Shown: positions 33,131-44,298, counted from the first letter of the stretch. The stretch is DNA of 64,000 nt from Paenibacillus naphthalenovorans (GCF_900099895.1 NZ_FNDY01000001.1:372001-436000); one strand, 5' to 3'. Translations and numbers: made by a program. The notes: generated by a model from the sequence alone, not told the origin.

Positions 33131-34210
33131 TTGAAATGGAACGTCAATCAAGACTATGTGCTTCAGGTGCTGGACATGCTGCTCAAAACGCCGAGTCCAA
33201 GCGGCTTCTGCGGGGAGATCATGGACAAGCTTGCCCGGGAAGCCGATAAACTTGGGTATGCGATGGACTTTACCCCCAAAGGCTGCGGCATTATCGAGGT
33301 GCAGGGACGCCGTGAGGACCCGGTCATCGGCCTGTCCGGGCACGTCGATACGCTCGGTGCCATGGTGCGATCGATCAAAGGGAACGGCGCTCTGCGTTTG
33401 ACCTTGATCGGAGGATACATGATGGGGGCCATTGAGAATGAATACTGCCGGGTGCATACCCGTGACGGAAGGACCTACGATGGTACGATCCTGACCCATA
33501 AGCCGTCGGTTCACGTCTTTTCGGATGCCCGTGACCTGAAACGGGAAGAAGCCGTCATGGAAGTGCGTCTGGATGAACCTGTAAGCAGTGCGGACGAGGT
33601 AAAGGCGCTCGGCATCGCCCCCGGTGACTTTATTTCATTTGATCCGAGAACGCAGTTTAAAACCAACGGATTTATTAAATCGAGGCATCTCGACGATAAA
33701 GCGGGGGTGGCTGCGCTGTTCGGGCTGCTTGAGCTCATCAGGCGGGAGTCGGTCGTACCTGCACGCAAGCTGAAGATATTGATCAGCACCTATGAGGAAG
33801 TCGGACACGGGGCGGCCTGGATTCCGCAGGATATCGAAGAAATGATTGCCGTCGATATGGGGGCCATCGGCGACGACCTGACCTGTACGGAGTTCGATGT
33901 GTCGATCTGCGCCAAGGATTCCTCCGGTCCATACGATTACGCGATGACCACCAGACTGATCGAGTTGGCAAAACGCGATGGACTGAAGCATGCCGTAGAC
34001 ATCTATCCGCATTACGGATCGGACGCTTCCGCAGCGCTTCGAGCTGGCGGCAACATTCGGGCGGCGCTGATCGGACCGGGGGTGCACGCCTCCCACGCGA
34101 TGGAACGGACGCACGTCGAAGCGATCGTACAGACAACGGCCCTGCTCGCCGCATACGTGACGGAGCCCGCAGAACCGTATTCTATTGCGAAGGAGCGAGG
34201 AGCCTCGTGA
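33131..34210 (+). CDS. M42-family metallopeptidase
   Basis: Aminopeptidase or endoglucanase-like metalloprotein of family M42, 359 residues from the TTG at 33131 (AAAGGGG eight bases upstream). Metal ligands are seen in GLSGHVDTLGAMV (His, Asp), SRHLDDKAGVAAL (Asp), STYEEVGHGAAW (catalytic and metal Glu), AVDMGAIGDD (Asp) and GVHASHAMERTH. A longer GTG start at 33074 lacks a ribosome site. It overlaps the ABC-F gene by 4 bp (GTGA). It is probably cytoplasmic. Confidence 0.9.
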   Translation: MKWNVNQDYVLQVLDMLLKTPSPSGFCGEIMDKLAREADKLGYAMDFTPKGCGIIEVQGRREDPVIGLSGHVDTLGAMVRSIKGNGALRLTLIGGYMMGAIENEYCRVHTRDGRTYDGTILTHKPSVHVFSDARDLKREEAVMEVRLDEPVSSADEVKALGIAPGDFISFDPRTQFKTNGFIKSRHLDDKAGVAALFGLLELIRRESVVPARKLKILISTYEEVGHGAAWIPQDIEEMIAVDMGAIGDDLTCTEFDVSICAKDSSGPYDYAMTTRLIELAKRDGLKHAVDIYPHYGSDASAALRAGGNIRAALIGPGVHASHAMERTHVEAIVQTTALLAAYVTEPAEPYSIAKERGAS

Positions 34211-36126
34211 ACATATTGACGGTTGAACATTTATCCAAAAGCTATGGTGAAAAAGTACTTTTTGACGATATGACATTCCAGATCAATGAAAAGGAGCGGA
34301 TCGGTCTTGTCGGCGTGAACGGCACCGGCAAGTCAACGCTGCTCAAGGTGATGGCCGGACTGGAACCATTGGAGCAGGGCAAGCTGATTCATGCCAATCA
34401 TTTCCATGTCGAGTATCTGCCGCAAAATCCTTCATTCGATCCGGATTCTACGGTGCTCGAACAAGTGTTTTTCGGTGACACTCCGATCATGCAGGCGCTC
34501 CGGGAATATGAACGGGCGCTTGCCGAGCTGCAGCTGGCTCCGGAGGATGAAAAGCGGCAGGCCAAGCTGTTTGCCGCGCAGCAGCGAATGGATGCCACAG
34601 GAGCATGGGATGCGTCTACAACGGCGAAGACCGTGCTGACCAAGCTCGGTATCCGCGACTTCGGCCAAAAGGTCGGTACGCTTTCCGGAGGACAGCGCAA
34701 GCGCGTGGCAATGGCGCGAGTGCTCATCCAACCGGCGGATTTACTTATTCTGGATGAGCCCACCAACCATATCGACCACGAAACGGTGGAATGGCTGGAG
34801 GATTTCCTGGCAAAATGGAAGGGAGCATTGCTGCTGGTTACGCATGACAGATATTTTCTGGATCGCGTGACGAACCGGATCTTTGAGCTCGACCGGGGCA
34901 AGCTTTACAGCTATGAAGGCAATTATGCATCGTTCCTGGAGAAGAAAGCGGACCGGCTTGAGCGGGAAGCGGCGGAAGAGGATAAGCGTCAAAATCTGCT
35001 GCGCCGCGAGTTGGCCTGGCTGCGCCGGGGAGCGAAGGCCAGAACGACGAAGCAAAAGGCGCGTGTGGATCGCGTTATCGAGCTGCGCGACCGCAAAACG
35101 GACGGACCGGCGGCGAACCTGGATATTTCGCTCGGCGCAAGCCGTCTCGGCAAAAAAATAATGGAGCTGGAGAACGTCACCAAATCAATCGGAAGCCGGA
35201 CATTAATCAGGGATTTCAGCTATATCGTGCTTCCGGAAGACCGTATCGGCATTATCGGACCGAATGGCAGCGGGAAGTCGACGTTCTTGAATATGCTGGC
35301 CGGGCGTCTGAAACCTGATGAGGGCGCCATCGTCACAGGGACGACGGTGAAGCTGGCGTATTATACGCAGGAGAGCGTGGAAATGGATGAGAAGCAGCGC
35401 GCCATCGACTACATCAAGGAGGCGGCGGAGGTCGTACGCACGGCAAGCGGCGACACGGTGACCGCAGCGCAGATGCTTGAGCGCTTCCTGTTTACCCCTG
35501 CTCAGCAATGGACGCCGATCGGGAAGCTGTCGGGCGGAGAAAAGCGCAGGCTCTACCTGCTTCGCACATTGATGGGAGAGCCGAACGTGCTGCTGCTGGA
35601 CGAACCGACCAATGATCTCGATATTCAGACGCTTACGATTCTTGAGGAGTACCTGGAGGATTTTCCCGGTGTTGTCATCACCGTATCCCATGACCGGTAT
35701 TTTCTGGACCGGACGGCCGATCACTTGTTTGTGTTCGAAGGGGAAGGACGGGTTACCAGGTTTTACGGAAACTACACGGAGTACATGGAGTCCGTCCGGC
35801 TGACGAAGCAAGCTGAAGCGGAGAAACGGGAATCGAAGCCGGCCGAGGCTTCTGAAGCTGCCGCCAATGATAAGCGCGAGCCGAACCGTCCCCGGAAGCT
35901 TTCTTACAAGGAACAGAAAGAATGGGACGAAATCGAAGGCATTATCGCCGGGCTGGAGGAGCGTTTGGCGTACGTTAGACAGGAAATTGAAAAGGCCGGG
36001 AGCGATTACGGCAAGGTGCAGGAGCTGTACCGCGAGGAGCAGGAGCTTACCGTCAAGCTGGAGCAGACCATGGACCGCTGGGCGGAGCTGTCCGAGCTTG
36101 TAGAAACGATTGCACGGAACAAATAG
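34207..36126 (+). CDS. ABC-F protein, Uup/YfmR type
   Basis: Duplicated ATPase of the ABC-F family that acts on ribosomes, 639 residues. Walker A motifs are GVNGTGKSTLLK (about 38) and GPNGSGKSTFLN (about 356). Signatures are LSGGQRKRVAMA and LSGGEKRRLYLL. Walker B motifs are [12 protein letters not shown] and [12 protein letters not shown]. The last 85 residues are the coiled coil typical of Uup/YfmR, which helps relieve ribosome stalling. Start is GTG overlapping the M42 stop. Confidence 0.93.
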   Translation: MNILTVEHLSKSYGEKVLFDDMTFQINEKERIGLVGVNGTGKSTLLKVMAGLEPLEQGKLIHANHFHVEYLPQNPSFDPDSTVLEQVFFGDTPIMQALREYERALAELQLAPEDEKRQAKLFAAQQRMDATGAWDASTTAKTVLTKLGIRDFGQKVGTLSGGQRKRVAMARVLIQPADLLILDEPTNHIDHETVEWLEDFLAKWKGALLLVTHDRYFLDRVTNRIFELDRGKLYSYEGNYASFLEKKADRLEREAAEEDKRQNLLRRELAWLRRGAKARTTKQKARVDRVIELRDRKTDGPAANLDISLGASRLGKKIMELENVTKSIGSRTLIRDFSYIVLPEDRIGIIGPNGSGKSTFLNMLAGRLKPDEGAIVTGTTVKLAYYTQESVEMDEKQRAIDYIKEAAEVVRTASGDTVTAAQMLERFLFTPAQQWTPIGKLSGGEKRRLYLLRTLMGEPNVLLLDEPTNDLDIQTLTILEEYLEDFPGVVITVSHDRYFLDRTADHLFVFEGEGRVTRFYGNYTEYMESVRLTKQAEAEKRESKPAEASEAAANDKREPNRPRKLSYKEQKEWDEIEGIIAGLEERLAYVRQEIEKAGSDYGKVQELYREEQELTVKLEQTMDRWAELSELVETIARNK

Positions 36127-36153
36127 ACCGAAGCGTAAAAAAACTTACACGTA

Positions 36154-36183
36154 TTGGGAACCGTATGCAACTTGTGCTATAAT
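36154..36183 (+). promoter_or_regulatory. Promoter of the second ABC-F gene
   Basis: TTGGGA (36154-36159) and TATAAT (36178-36183) are 18 bp apart. A leader of about 60 bases follows before the start. Confidence 0.6.
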
Positions 36184-36240
36184 ATAAATTTGGAAGCTGT
36201 CATCTTTTTTAAGGGATACTTCAGTCTATTTGGAAAGTAG

Positions 36241-37866
<1,626 letters not shown>

Positions 37867-37879
37867 CGGAAACAGGAAA

Positions 37880-37924
37880 AAGGATGAGCTGCCGCCGATC
37901 AAGCGGTGCTCATCCTTCTTTCCC
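37880..37924 (+). terminator. Terminator after the YkpA-type gene
   Basis: AAGGATGAGC (37880-37889) pairs perfectly with GCTCATCCTT (37908-37917). Additional CCGC/GCGG pairing lies in the loop, and CTTTC follows. Confidence 0.75.
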
Positions 37925-37945
37925 ATACGGCTGCGGAGCGCAAGA

Positions 37946-38143
37946 CTAGCTCCCGCCGGTACGGCGCCTTTGGTTGTTTGGCTTTTTATTGTTCTGGCTG
38001 CGCATGACCGCATCGCTGCCTGCCCGCTGCTGGGCGTTTGCCCTGGCTTCGTGCTGCCCTTGTTTTTTCTGCGCGAGCTTGTTTTTAATGGCATCAGCCA
38101 AGCTGATCTTGCGCGGCTCGTTTATGTTCGTGGAGTCTGACAT
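37946..38143 (-). CDS. Small basic hypothetical protein
   Basis: A 65-residue Lys/Arg/Gln/Asn-rich protein: an N-terminal segment RKISLADAIKNKLAQKKQ, then a disordered tail NKKPNNQRRRTGGS. It has a good AGGTG site before the ATG and no membrane segment. I know no family function. Confidence 0.6.
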   Translation of the reverse strand: MSDSTNINEPRKISLADAIKNKLAQKKQGQHEARANAQQRAGSDAVMRSQNNKKPNNQRRRTGGS

Positions 38144-38232
38144 CTTTCACACCTGCCCTTGTCATATATAGCTACATTCTAATAGATTAGTACACAAGGA
38201 AGCAACATGTAAAAAAGATGGGGGAGCAGACG

Positions 38233-38577
38233 ATGCTGCCGGAATGGACCGAGAAGCAACTGTTGAAACGATCGGGCGGTAAAGCGGCGAAGCAGGATAT
38301 TCGCTTTATCTATTTTTATACGCCACTGTGCGGGACTTGCAAGGTAGGCATGCGCATGCTTGAAGTCATCGCGGCCATGCACCCGGACATTCCTGTCGGC
38401 CTCTGCAATATCAACTATGCCCCGGGACTGGCTCACGGTTGGCAAATTGAGAGTGTCCCTTGTCTCGTCCGGATCGAGGACGGAAATCCCGCCGCGCTTC
38501 TGTACCGCCTGGGAAGCGTACAAGAGCTTCGCCTGTGGATGCTGGACGAGAGCGGCAAAGTAACCGATCGGTCTTGA
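38233..38577 (+). CDS. Thioredoxin-like protein with CGTC motif
   Basis: A 114-residue thioredoxin-fold protein. The active site is YFYTPLCGTCKVGMRM near residue 33, and the cis-Pro is in ESVPCLVRIED. It lacks a signal peptide, so it is cytoplasmic. I chose the ATG at 38233 because GGGGGAG lies 7 bases before it, whereas the earlier ATG at 38218 has no such site. An extra Cys sits next to the cis-Pro. Confidence 0.85.
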   Translation: MLPEWTEKQLLKRSGGKAAKQDIRFIYFYTPLCGTCKVGMRMLEVIAAMHPDIPVGLCNINYAPGLAHGWQIESVPCLVRIEDGNPAALLYRLGSVQELRLWMLDESGKVTDRS

Positions 38578-38631
38578 AGATTTGAAGATCAATCCAACCT
38601 ATCATCCTTCAAAAGGAGACGATCCTAAAAT

Positions 38632-39015
38632 ATGGAATCATTCGCTTATGAACCGGGCACGCGGGTCAGAGCTTCCTACAAAACCGGCGAATATATCGGT
38701 GAAGTGGTGGAGCAGACCTCCAACGCCAAAGCTGCGGTGAAAATTTTAGCTGTAGTCAAACATCCGACACAGGGCGATTTGCACACGAATATGGACCCCG
38801 ACGTGGCGTTCTTTCATCAGAGGCGTGCGCTTGCATATCAGGAAATCGCGCTGATGCCGTTAAATACGGTTCGGCCTTATAGCGGCCCGGTGCCGGATTA
38901 CAAAGAGTCACTGCACAGTGCCCTGCAGCGGCAGGAGGAAGAACTGCGGCGGATGATTCGCTGGGCCGAGCGCTGCCTCCATGAATTGGAGCTTTTGAAA
39001 GGAGAATATAATTAG
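38632..39015 (+). CDS. kapB: Kinase-associated protein KapB
   Basis: KapB-family protein, 127 residues. The family core is visible in RASYKTGEYIGEVVE, VVKHPTQGDLHTN, FFHQRRALAYQE and VPDYKESL. In B. subtilis kapB follows kinB and is needed for KinB to feed the sporulation phosphorelay. Here the Cys-lipobox N-terminus expected for a lipoprotein is missing, so this version is probably cytoplasmic. It ends 9 bp before a multi-membrane histidine kinase gene. RBS AAAAGGAG precedes the ATG. Confidence 0.88.
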   Translation: MESFAYEPGTRVRASYKTGEYIGEVVEQTSNAKAAVKILAVVKHPTQGDLHTNMDPDVAFFHQRRALAYQEIALMPLNTVRPYSGPVPDYKESLHSALQRQEEELRRMIRWAERCLHELELLKGEYN

Positions 39016-39024
39016 GACGGAAGT

Positions 39025-40422
39025 GTGTCAGCTATGCTGTTTGTAGTCATCGGACTATGGTCGATCGGCCTGCTCCTGATCGTAACCGACCCGAAGCGGC
39101 AGACGACACGGTGGATCAGCAGCATCGCATTTACCGGAGGGTCCGGCGGAATGGCCGCCGTCATCGGGGATCAGCTTATACCTTATTTGGCCGGCCGCGG
39201 CTGGATGACGGAACTGCTGGCGGAGTTGCTTCCCATCGTGGAGACGGCTTGTTCGCGTATTTGTTACTACGGTTTGCCCTACACGTTCCTGATGTTTGCC
39301 GTCGTTTATTATCCGGGTTACTCGTTGTGGACCAAAAGACGCTATATCCCCTGGCTGCTTCTTGTTCCGGTTCTGCTCTCTTTGGCTTTCGAGCCGAAGC
39401 CGAACGAGCCTATTCCTTATAGTTACGTGACCCTATGGGCAGCTCCGTATATTTTAACTGGCATTGGGCTGCTTGTGGCAGCCACGCTGAAGGAACGCAA
39501 TTCATTTCTACGGCGCAGCCGGATGATGACGACGGCGGCAGCGGCGCCTGCATTGTTTTTTGCGCTGTTTACGCTTTATTTGCTGCCGCATTTCTTTGAA
39601 ACGTACGAATGGTGGCGTTACAATGCCTGGGTCATTGCGTTTACTTTAGCCGTCATCATCGTCTCCAGCTTCCGTTACGGATTTATGGGACTTCAGATCT
39701 CTATCCAAAACCAAAAGCTCGATTATACGCTTCGTGCGATCACCTCGGGAACATCCATTCTGAACCATGCGATCAAAAATGATGTGGGCAAAATCAGGCT
39801 GTTTGGCGATAAGATCAAATCGGAAGCCGTGTCCGGGCAGGCGGATTCTTCTCGGATCATTCAGGATGTTGAAGTCATTTTACAGGCATCGCAGCATATT
39901 TATGACATGATATATCGCATACATGGACAGACCCAAGAAGTAGAGCTTAAGCTTGAGGAAGTTCGTCCGGCGGAACTCATGCGGCAGTGCCTGCGCATGC
40001 TGTCGCCGGAGCTTGCGGGCATTGAAGTGATTGAACAATATACGTATAACGGCACCATGTCGGCTGACCGGGTGCTGCTTGCAGAGGTTTGGACGAACGT
40101 GCTGACCAATGCGATGGAAGCGATGCCCGGCGGCGGACGGTTAACGGTCAGATTGACGGAAACAAAGCGAAAAATCGTCGCGGAAATCAAGGATACCGGA
40201 CCAGGCATGGAAAAACATCAGCTAAAACGGGTGTTCGATCCGTTTTACTCTACCAAAAAAGGGAAAAACATGAACTTCGGATTAGGTCTGTCATACTGTT
40301 ATAATATAGTTCAAAAGCACAAAGGAACGATTAGCATTCACAGCAAACCGGGTCAAGGAACCAGTGTGTTCATGCAGTTTCCGAAACGGAAACCGCTTGC
40401 GGCGGAAAGGGAGTTGGGTTAA
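39025..40422 (+). CDS. Sensor histidine kinase with membrane sensor
   Basis: A 465-residue histidine kinase. Six to seven membrane helices occupy about residues 1-225. The phospho-acceptor region has SILNHAIKNDVGKIRL (His near 249). ATP-binding boxes are NVLTNAMEAMPGGG (N), DTGPGMEKHQ (G1), FDPFYSTK (F) and FGLGLSYCYNIV (G2). The GTG at 39025 is the likely start; the ATG at 39034 is an alternative. The response regulator gene starts right after the stop. KapB upstream suggests a KinB-like sensing role. Confidence 0.9.
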   Translation: MSAMLFVVIGLWSIGLLLIVTDPKRQTTRWISSIAFTGGSGGMAAVIGDQLIPYLAGRGWMTELLAELLPIVETACSRICYYGLPYTFLMFAVVYYPGYSLWTKRRYIPWLLLVPVLLSLAFEPKPNEPIPYSYVTLWAAPYILTGIGLLVAATLKERNSFLRRSRMMTTAAAAPALFFALFTLYLLPHFFETYEWWRYNAWVIAFTLAVIIVSSFRYGFMGLQISIQNQKLDYTLRAITSGTSILNHAIKNDVGKIRLFGDKIKSEAVSGQADSSRIIQDVEVILQASQHIYDMIYRIHGQTQEVELKLEEVRPAELMRQCLRMLSPELAGIEVIEQYTYNGTMSADRVLLAEVWTNVLTNAMEAMPGGGRLTVRLTETKRKIVAEIKDTGPGMEKHQLKRVFDPFYSTKKGKNMNFGLGLSYCYNIVQKHKGTISIHSKPGQGTSVFMQFPKRKPLAAERELG

Positions 40423-41082
40423 ATGGAGCAGAGCGGGATTCGCGTCGTGATCGTAGAGGACGATCCTGACTGGCTGCGCGGGCTGCAAAGCTACCTGCAA
40501 AAGGAACCGGATATCAGGCTGGTCGGTCACGCTTCTTCCGGGAAAGCGGCGGTGGAGCTGCTGGAGAAGACGGAAGCGGACGTTGTTTTAATGGACATTA
40601 TGATGTCTGATAGCCCGGAAGGGATTTGGGCTGCTGCGGAAATCGTCAAGTGCAGCGGCGCGCGCGTCATTATGCTTTCTTCCATGGAGGATAAGGAATT
40701 GATTTTCGACGCGTTCAAAGCCGGGGCCGTGGATTACATGGTCAAATCCAATTTCACCGAAATCCCGCAGGCCATTCGCAGCGCTTATGCCAACCGAAGC
40801 GCTATTCACCCCAGCGTAGCCGCACAAATGCGCGAAGAATTCCGGCGCCTCAAGCAGTTGGAGAAGGAGATGCGGGCCAAAGAACTGAAAAATTTGCTTA
40901 CACCGACTGAAATTCAGGTGCTCGATTTGATCGATAAAGGGCACACCCAGACGCAAATCGCCGACAAATTTGTGATCTCCATACGAACCGTTAAGGTTCA
41001 TGTCGGCAATATTCTTAAAAAGCTCGGGGGCAAAAGCAGTAAAGAAGCGGCGCAAAAGGCCAAGGATATGGGCATTTTGTAG
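40423..41082 (+). CDS. LuxR/NarL-family response regulator
   Basis: A 219-residue two-domain regulator. The receiver has VIVEDDPDWLRGL and the phospho-acceptor Asp in VVLMDIMMSD near residue 59, with Ser in MLSSMED and Lys in DYMVKSNF. The LuxR helix-turn-helix is at the C-terminus: LTPTEIQVLDLIDKGHTQTQ and RTVKVHVGNILKKLGG. It starts immediately after the kinase stop, so the pair is certain. The target genes are unknown. Confidence 0.93.
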   Translation: MEQSGIRVVIVEDDPDWLRGLQSYLQKEPDIRLVGHASSGKAAVELLEKTEADVVLMDIMMSDSPEGIWAAAEIVKCSGARVIMLSSMEDKELIFDAFKAGAVDYMVKSNFTEIPQAIRSAYANRSAIHPSVAAQMREEFRRLKQLEKEMRAKELKNLLTPTEIQVLDLIDKGHTQTQIADKFVISIRTVKVHVGNILKKLGGKSSKEAAQKAKDMGIL

Positions 41083-41221
41083 CCCGTCTCAAGGAAGCGG
41101 CTGACGAGGGGAAAAGAGCCCGGAGGAAGCCGTTTTTTTCAATTACCTTTTCCGCCCGGTATATGATATAGTAGGTACAGTTTGGATGCAACAACACGGC
41201 AAACGGAGGAAAACGCAAGTG

Positions 41222-42301
41222 ATGAGTACAAATGATAAAATTCAAATCGGCATCATCGGTGCCGGAGGAATCGGAAATGTCCATCTTCAAGAATTCGGTA
41301 AAGTTTCCGAAGCGCAGATCGTCGCGGTCACGGACGCTTACCAGCCTATGGCGATCGAACGGGCCAAGCAATACAACATTCCGAAAATTTATAATACATA
41401 TCAGGAACTGCTGCAGGATTCCAGCATCGATGCGGTAATTATCGCCGTACCGAATGAGTCTCATGCTCCGATAGCTATCGATGCCCTGCAAGCCGGCAAA
41501 CATGTGCTGCTGGAGAAGCCTATGGCGATTAACGCCGCTTCGGCTAAAGAAATCATGAAGACGTACCTCAAGTCCGGGAAAGTGCTGATGATGTCCCATC
41601 AAATGCGTTGGGATTCGTTAAATATGCAGGTGAAAGAGCAAATTGACAAGGGCGCATTGGGAAACATCTACAATGTCAAAGCGGGCTGGATGCGCCGCAA
41701 AGGCATTCCAGGCTGGGGCACATGGTTTACCCGGATGCACAAAGCAGGCGGCGGACCGCTGATCGATTTGGGCGTTCATATGCTGGATCTGTCGCTCCAT
41801 TTCATGGGCAGTCCGAAGCCGGTCTCCGTGTTCGGTACGACTTATGCGGAGTTTGGACCGAAGAAGAGAGGCATCGGCACCTGGGGCAAGCCGGACTGGG
41901 ACGGCTTCTATGATGTGGAGGACTTGGCTACGGCCTTGATCAAGCTGGACAACGGCAGCACGCTGACACTGGACGTAAGCTGGGCGGCGCACACGACTTT
42001 CCAGGATAACGGCCCGTACATTTATTTAATGGGTTCGGAAGGCGGAGCCTCACTGCGCGGCGGCAAGGGCGTACTGCATAGCGAGCTCTTTGACCGTACC
42101 GCCGATGTCGAACTGACGGCGCCGCAGGATGACGAAGGTCCAAGAGTCAGGATGAGCCGTCATTTTATTGAATCCATCCGCAATAACCGCGAGCCGATCG
42201 CCTCAGCGATGTCGGGGTTAACGAACAGCCTGGTGCTGGAAGCCATCTATGAATCGTCGCGCACGGGCAATGTCATTACTTTGGACTGGAATCTGGATTA
42301 A
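41222..42301 (+). CDS. Gfo/Idh/MocA-family oxidoreductase
   Basis: NAD(P)-dependent sugar or inositol dehydrogenase-like enzyme, 359 residues. The Rossmann motif is IGIIGAGGIGNVHL, the active-site signature is HVLLEKPMAIN (Lys about 94), and GGGPLIDLGVHMLDLSLHFMG carries the conserved catalytic Asp and His. The substrate cannot be inferred, because no transport or sugar genes are adjacent. GGAGG lies 13 bases before the ATG; the GTG at 41219 is an equally good start. A -10-like TATGAT is at about 41161. Confidence 0.9.
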   Translation: MSTNDKIQIGIIGAGGIGNVHLQEFGKVSEAQIVAVTDAYQPMAIERAKQYNIPKIYNTYQELLQDSSIDAVIIAVPNESHAPIAIDALQAGKHVLLEKPMAINAASAKEIMKTYLKSGKVLMMSHQMRWDSLNMQVKEQIDKGALGNIYNVKAGWMRRKGIPGWGTWFTRMHKAGGGPLIDLGVHMLDLSLHFMGSPKPVSVFGTTYAEFGPKKRGIGTWGKPDWDGFYDVEDLATALIKLDNGSTLTLDVSWAAHTTFQDNGPYIYLMGSEGGASLRGGKGVLHSELFDRTADVELTAPQDDEGPRVRMSRHFIESIRNNREPIASAMSGLTNSLVLEAIYESSRTGNVITLDWNLD

Positions 42302-42307
42302 TGACTC

Positions 42308-42958
42308 ATGAGTGAACTGATGGAGCTTCATTTACAACTATTCAGCCTGATCGGTACGATTGCGTTTGCCATTTCTGGCGCGGTAGTAGCCATGGAAGAG
42401 GAGTACGACATGCTTGGCGTATTCGTTTTGGCTTTTGTGACGGCTTTTGGCGGCGGCGTCGTCCGCAATGTGCTGATCGGAATTCCGGTTACGACGTTAT
42501 GGAACCAGGGCTTCTTTTTAAAAATCGCGTTATTTGCCGCATTTCTCGTTTTTATCGTGCCTGTAAGCTGGATCCGGCGATGGAAAACCTGGGAGTCGCT
42601 TTTCGATGCCATCGGCTTGGCTGCGTTTTCCATTCAGGGCGCTTTGTATGCGACGCAGATGAATGTGCCTCTCAGCGCCGTCATTGTGGCTGCGATGCTG
42701 ACCGGAATCGGAGGGGGCATCATTCGCGATGTGCTGGCCGGCCGGAAGCCGCTGGTGCTGCGCGATGAGATCTATGCCGTATGGGGCATGCTTGCCGGTC
42801 TTGTCATTGGTATGGGATGGTTTCAAGGCTCCTGGCCTTTGTTATTTTTGTTCGCGCTCATTGTCACCTTACGCATGCTTTCGGTGACTTTCAAATGGCG
42901 GCTGCCCCGGCGCTCGCTGCGGCTTTCGCCGGAACGATGGGATGATAAGATTTCATAA
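42308..42958 (+). CDS. TRIC-type cation channel family protein
   Basis: A 216-residue membrane protein with about seven segments and two copies of the UPF0126 motif: GTIAFAISGAVVAMEEEYDM with FGGGVVRNVLIG, and GLAAFSIQGALYA with IGGGIIRDVLAGRKPLVL. Bacterial members form trimeric potassium-permeable channels by homology to TRIC. The ATG at 42308 has no obvious ribosome site and lies 6 bp after the oxidoreductase stop; the ATG at 42320 is a possible alternative. Confidence 0.88.
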   Translation: MSELMELHLQLFSLIGTIAFAISGAVVAMEEEYDMLGVFVLAFVTAFGGGVVRNVLIGIPVTTLWNQGFFLKIALFAAFLVFIVPVSWIRRWKTWESLFDAIGLAAFSIQGALYATQMNVPLSAVIVAAMLTGIGGGIIRDVLAGRKPLVLRDEIYAVWGMLAGLVIGMGWFQGSWPLLFLFALIVTLRMLSVTFKWRLPRRSLRLSPERWDDKIS

Positions 42959-42982
42959 AGCGTAAAGGAGCTTGGATTCAAT

Positions 42983-43483
42983 ATGACATTGGGCGGATCT
43001 TGGACGGAGTGGAAACGTGTGCCTTCCCAAGTGCTTGGAGAGCGCTTGAAGACCGTTCGTTCCTTAAAAGAGCTTGAACATGAAATGTATGAAATTGCAA
43101 AAGATATAGAAACCGGAGAGCATTATTTGCACTATGCTTATCTGCACCGGAATTTCAAAGCCGTCGGGCCGGATTCGGGGCAGGAAGAAGTTTTTCATCA
43201 ATTGATGCCTCTCACCAGCGATGATGTGCTCGGTCTGTTGTTTGGAGAGCAGCCGTACGATTATCCCAACCATTGGGATAAACCTTTTTTGAGGAATGGA
43301 CCGGAGGGCGATTATGTTTGGTTTGATCCCTCTTATGCCGCGGAAGAAGAGGAGCATGAGGCGCTGGGACTGGAGATCGCGCAGCAGCTCGCCAAATTCA
43401 AGGCGGAGGGGGATCTTTCCGAGGACAGCGTGCGGAAGCTTCTGGACAAGCTGAATAAGGATGACGGAGAAAAAAAGGAATAA
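42983..43483 (+). CDS. Conserved hypothetical protein
   Basis: A soluble 166-residue protein I do not recognise. It has helical segments (RSLKELEHEMYEIAKDIETG), aromatic stretches (YDYPNHWDKPFLRNGPEGDY) and an acidic helical tail. No metal motif or membrane segment is seen. AAAGGAG precedes the ATG with long spacing. The strong open frame and the position within a same-strand group support it. Confidence 0.65.
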   Translation: MTLGGSWTEWKRVPSQVLGERLKTVRSLKELEHEMYEIAKDIETGEHYLHYAYLHRNFKAVGPDSGQEEVFHQLMPLTSDDVLGLLFGEQPYDYPNHWDKPFLRNGPEGDYVWFDPSYAAEEEEHEALGLEIAQQLAKFKAEGDLSEDSVRKLLDKLNKDDGEKKE

Positions 43484-43559
43484 TGCGCATATTTTCCGGA
43501 CAGTGATTCATCCTAAGCGTGAGTCGATCAAGACAAGCAACAGGAGGGACGATCGAAGG

Positions 43560-44297
43560 ATGAACATAAGCATAAACCGGAAGCGCCCGTTATTCCTTTT
43601 CTCCGCGGCAGTCTGTTTGCTGCTTCTCGGCGCGTGTGCAGGAAACAAGCCCGAGGCCAGCCGTCCTGGAGGAGGCATGGAGGATTACCGCCAGCAGGCG
43701 CTCTTCGACCGGGATTCGCGAAACAACGAGGACCCGTCCCTCGGTGTAAAGCAGCGCTGGGTGGATGAGCAGCAGAATCGTAAGGGTACGGAGTACAGCG
43801 GACGTGAGCAGCTCGATATGACCAACCCTCATTTGACGAATACGGCCGGTTTCGACCCGCAGTTGGCGGAGAGGGTGAAAAGCTTGCCCGGAATTCAGGA
43901 AGCGCAGGTGCTGCTTACCGAAGTGAACGGTTATGTAGCGGTCGTCATGGAAGGCCATAATCCGGATTCAGAAGCTTCGCCCGACATGATGAAATACCGG
44001 ATTACACCTGCAGGCGGCGTAGGCATATTTGCTTCAGAGCGAGGTCCGAACCAGTATTCCTGGACGGAGAACGGCGGCTTATCGACAAGCTTGTCGGATG
44101 AAATCCGAAAGCTGGTGCTGCAGCATGCCCCGACAAATATTGATCAGGTATACGTGTCGGCCAATCCGAATTTCGTGCAGCGGATCCGCCTATACGCCAA
44201 GGAGGAGCAAGAGCGCGGCACGTTTACGGATTATATGAACGAGTTTAATACGATGGTTCAATATGTATTTCCAGACGATACGAATACAAGGAAATGA
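43560..44297 (+). CDS. YhcN/YlaJ-family sporulation lipoprotein
   Basis: A 245-residue predicted lipoprotein with signal peptide and lipobox LLLLGACAG (Cys about residue 22). The YhcN/YlaJ domain follows, with the strand-helix pattern LAERVKSLPGIQEAQVLLTE and HAPTNIDQVYVSANPNFVQRI. Family members are associated with the inner spore membrane or with germination. The ATG at 43560 follows GGAGGG. A terminator ends the group just after its stop. Confidence 0.82.
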   Translation: MNISINRKRPLFLFSAAVCLLLLGACAGNKPEASRPGGGMEDYRQQALFDRDSRNNEDPSLGVKQRWVDEQQNRKGTEYSGREQLDMTNPHLTNTAGFDPQLAERVKSLPGIQEAQVLLTEVNGYVAVVMEGHNPDSEASPDMMKYRITPAGGVGIFASERGPNQYSWTENGGLSTSLSDEIRKLVLQHAPTNIDQVYVSANPNFVQRIRLYAKEEQERGTFTDYMNEFNTMVQYVFPDDTNTRK

Positions 44298-44298
44298 C

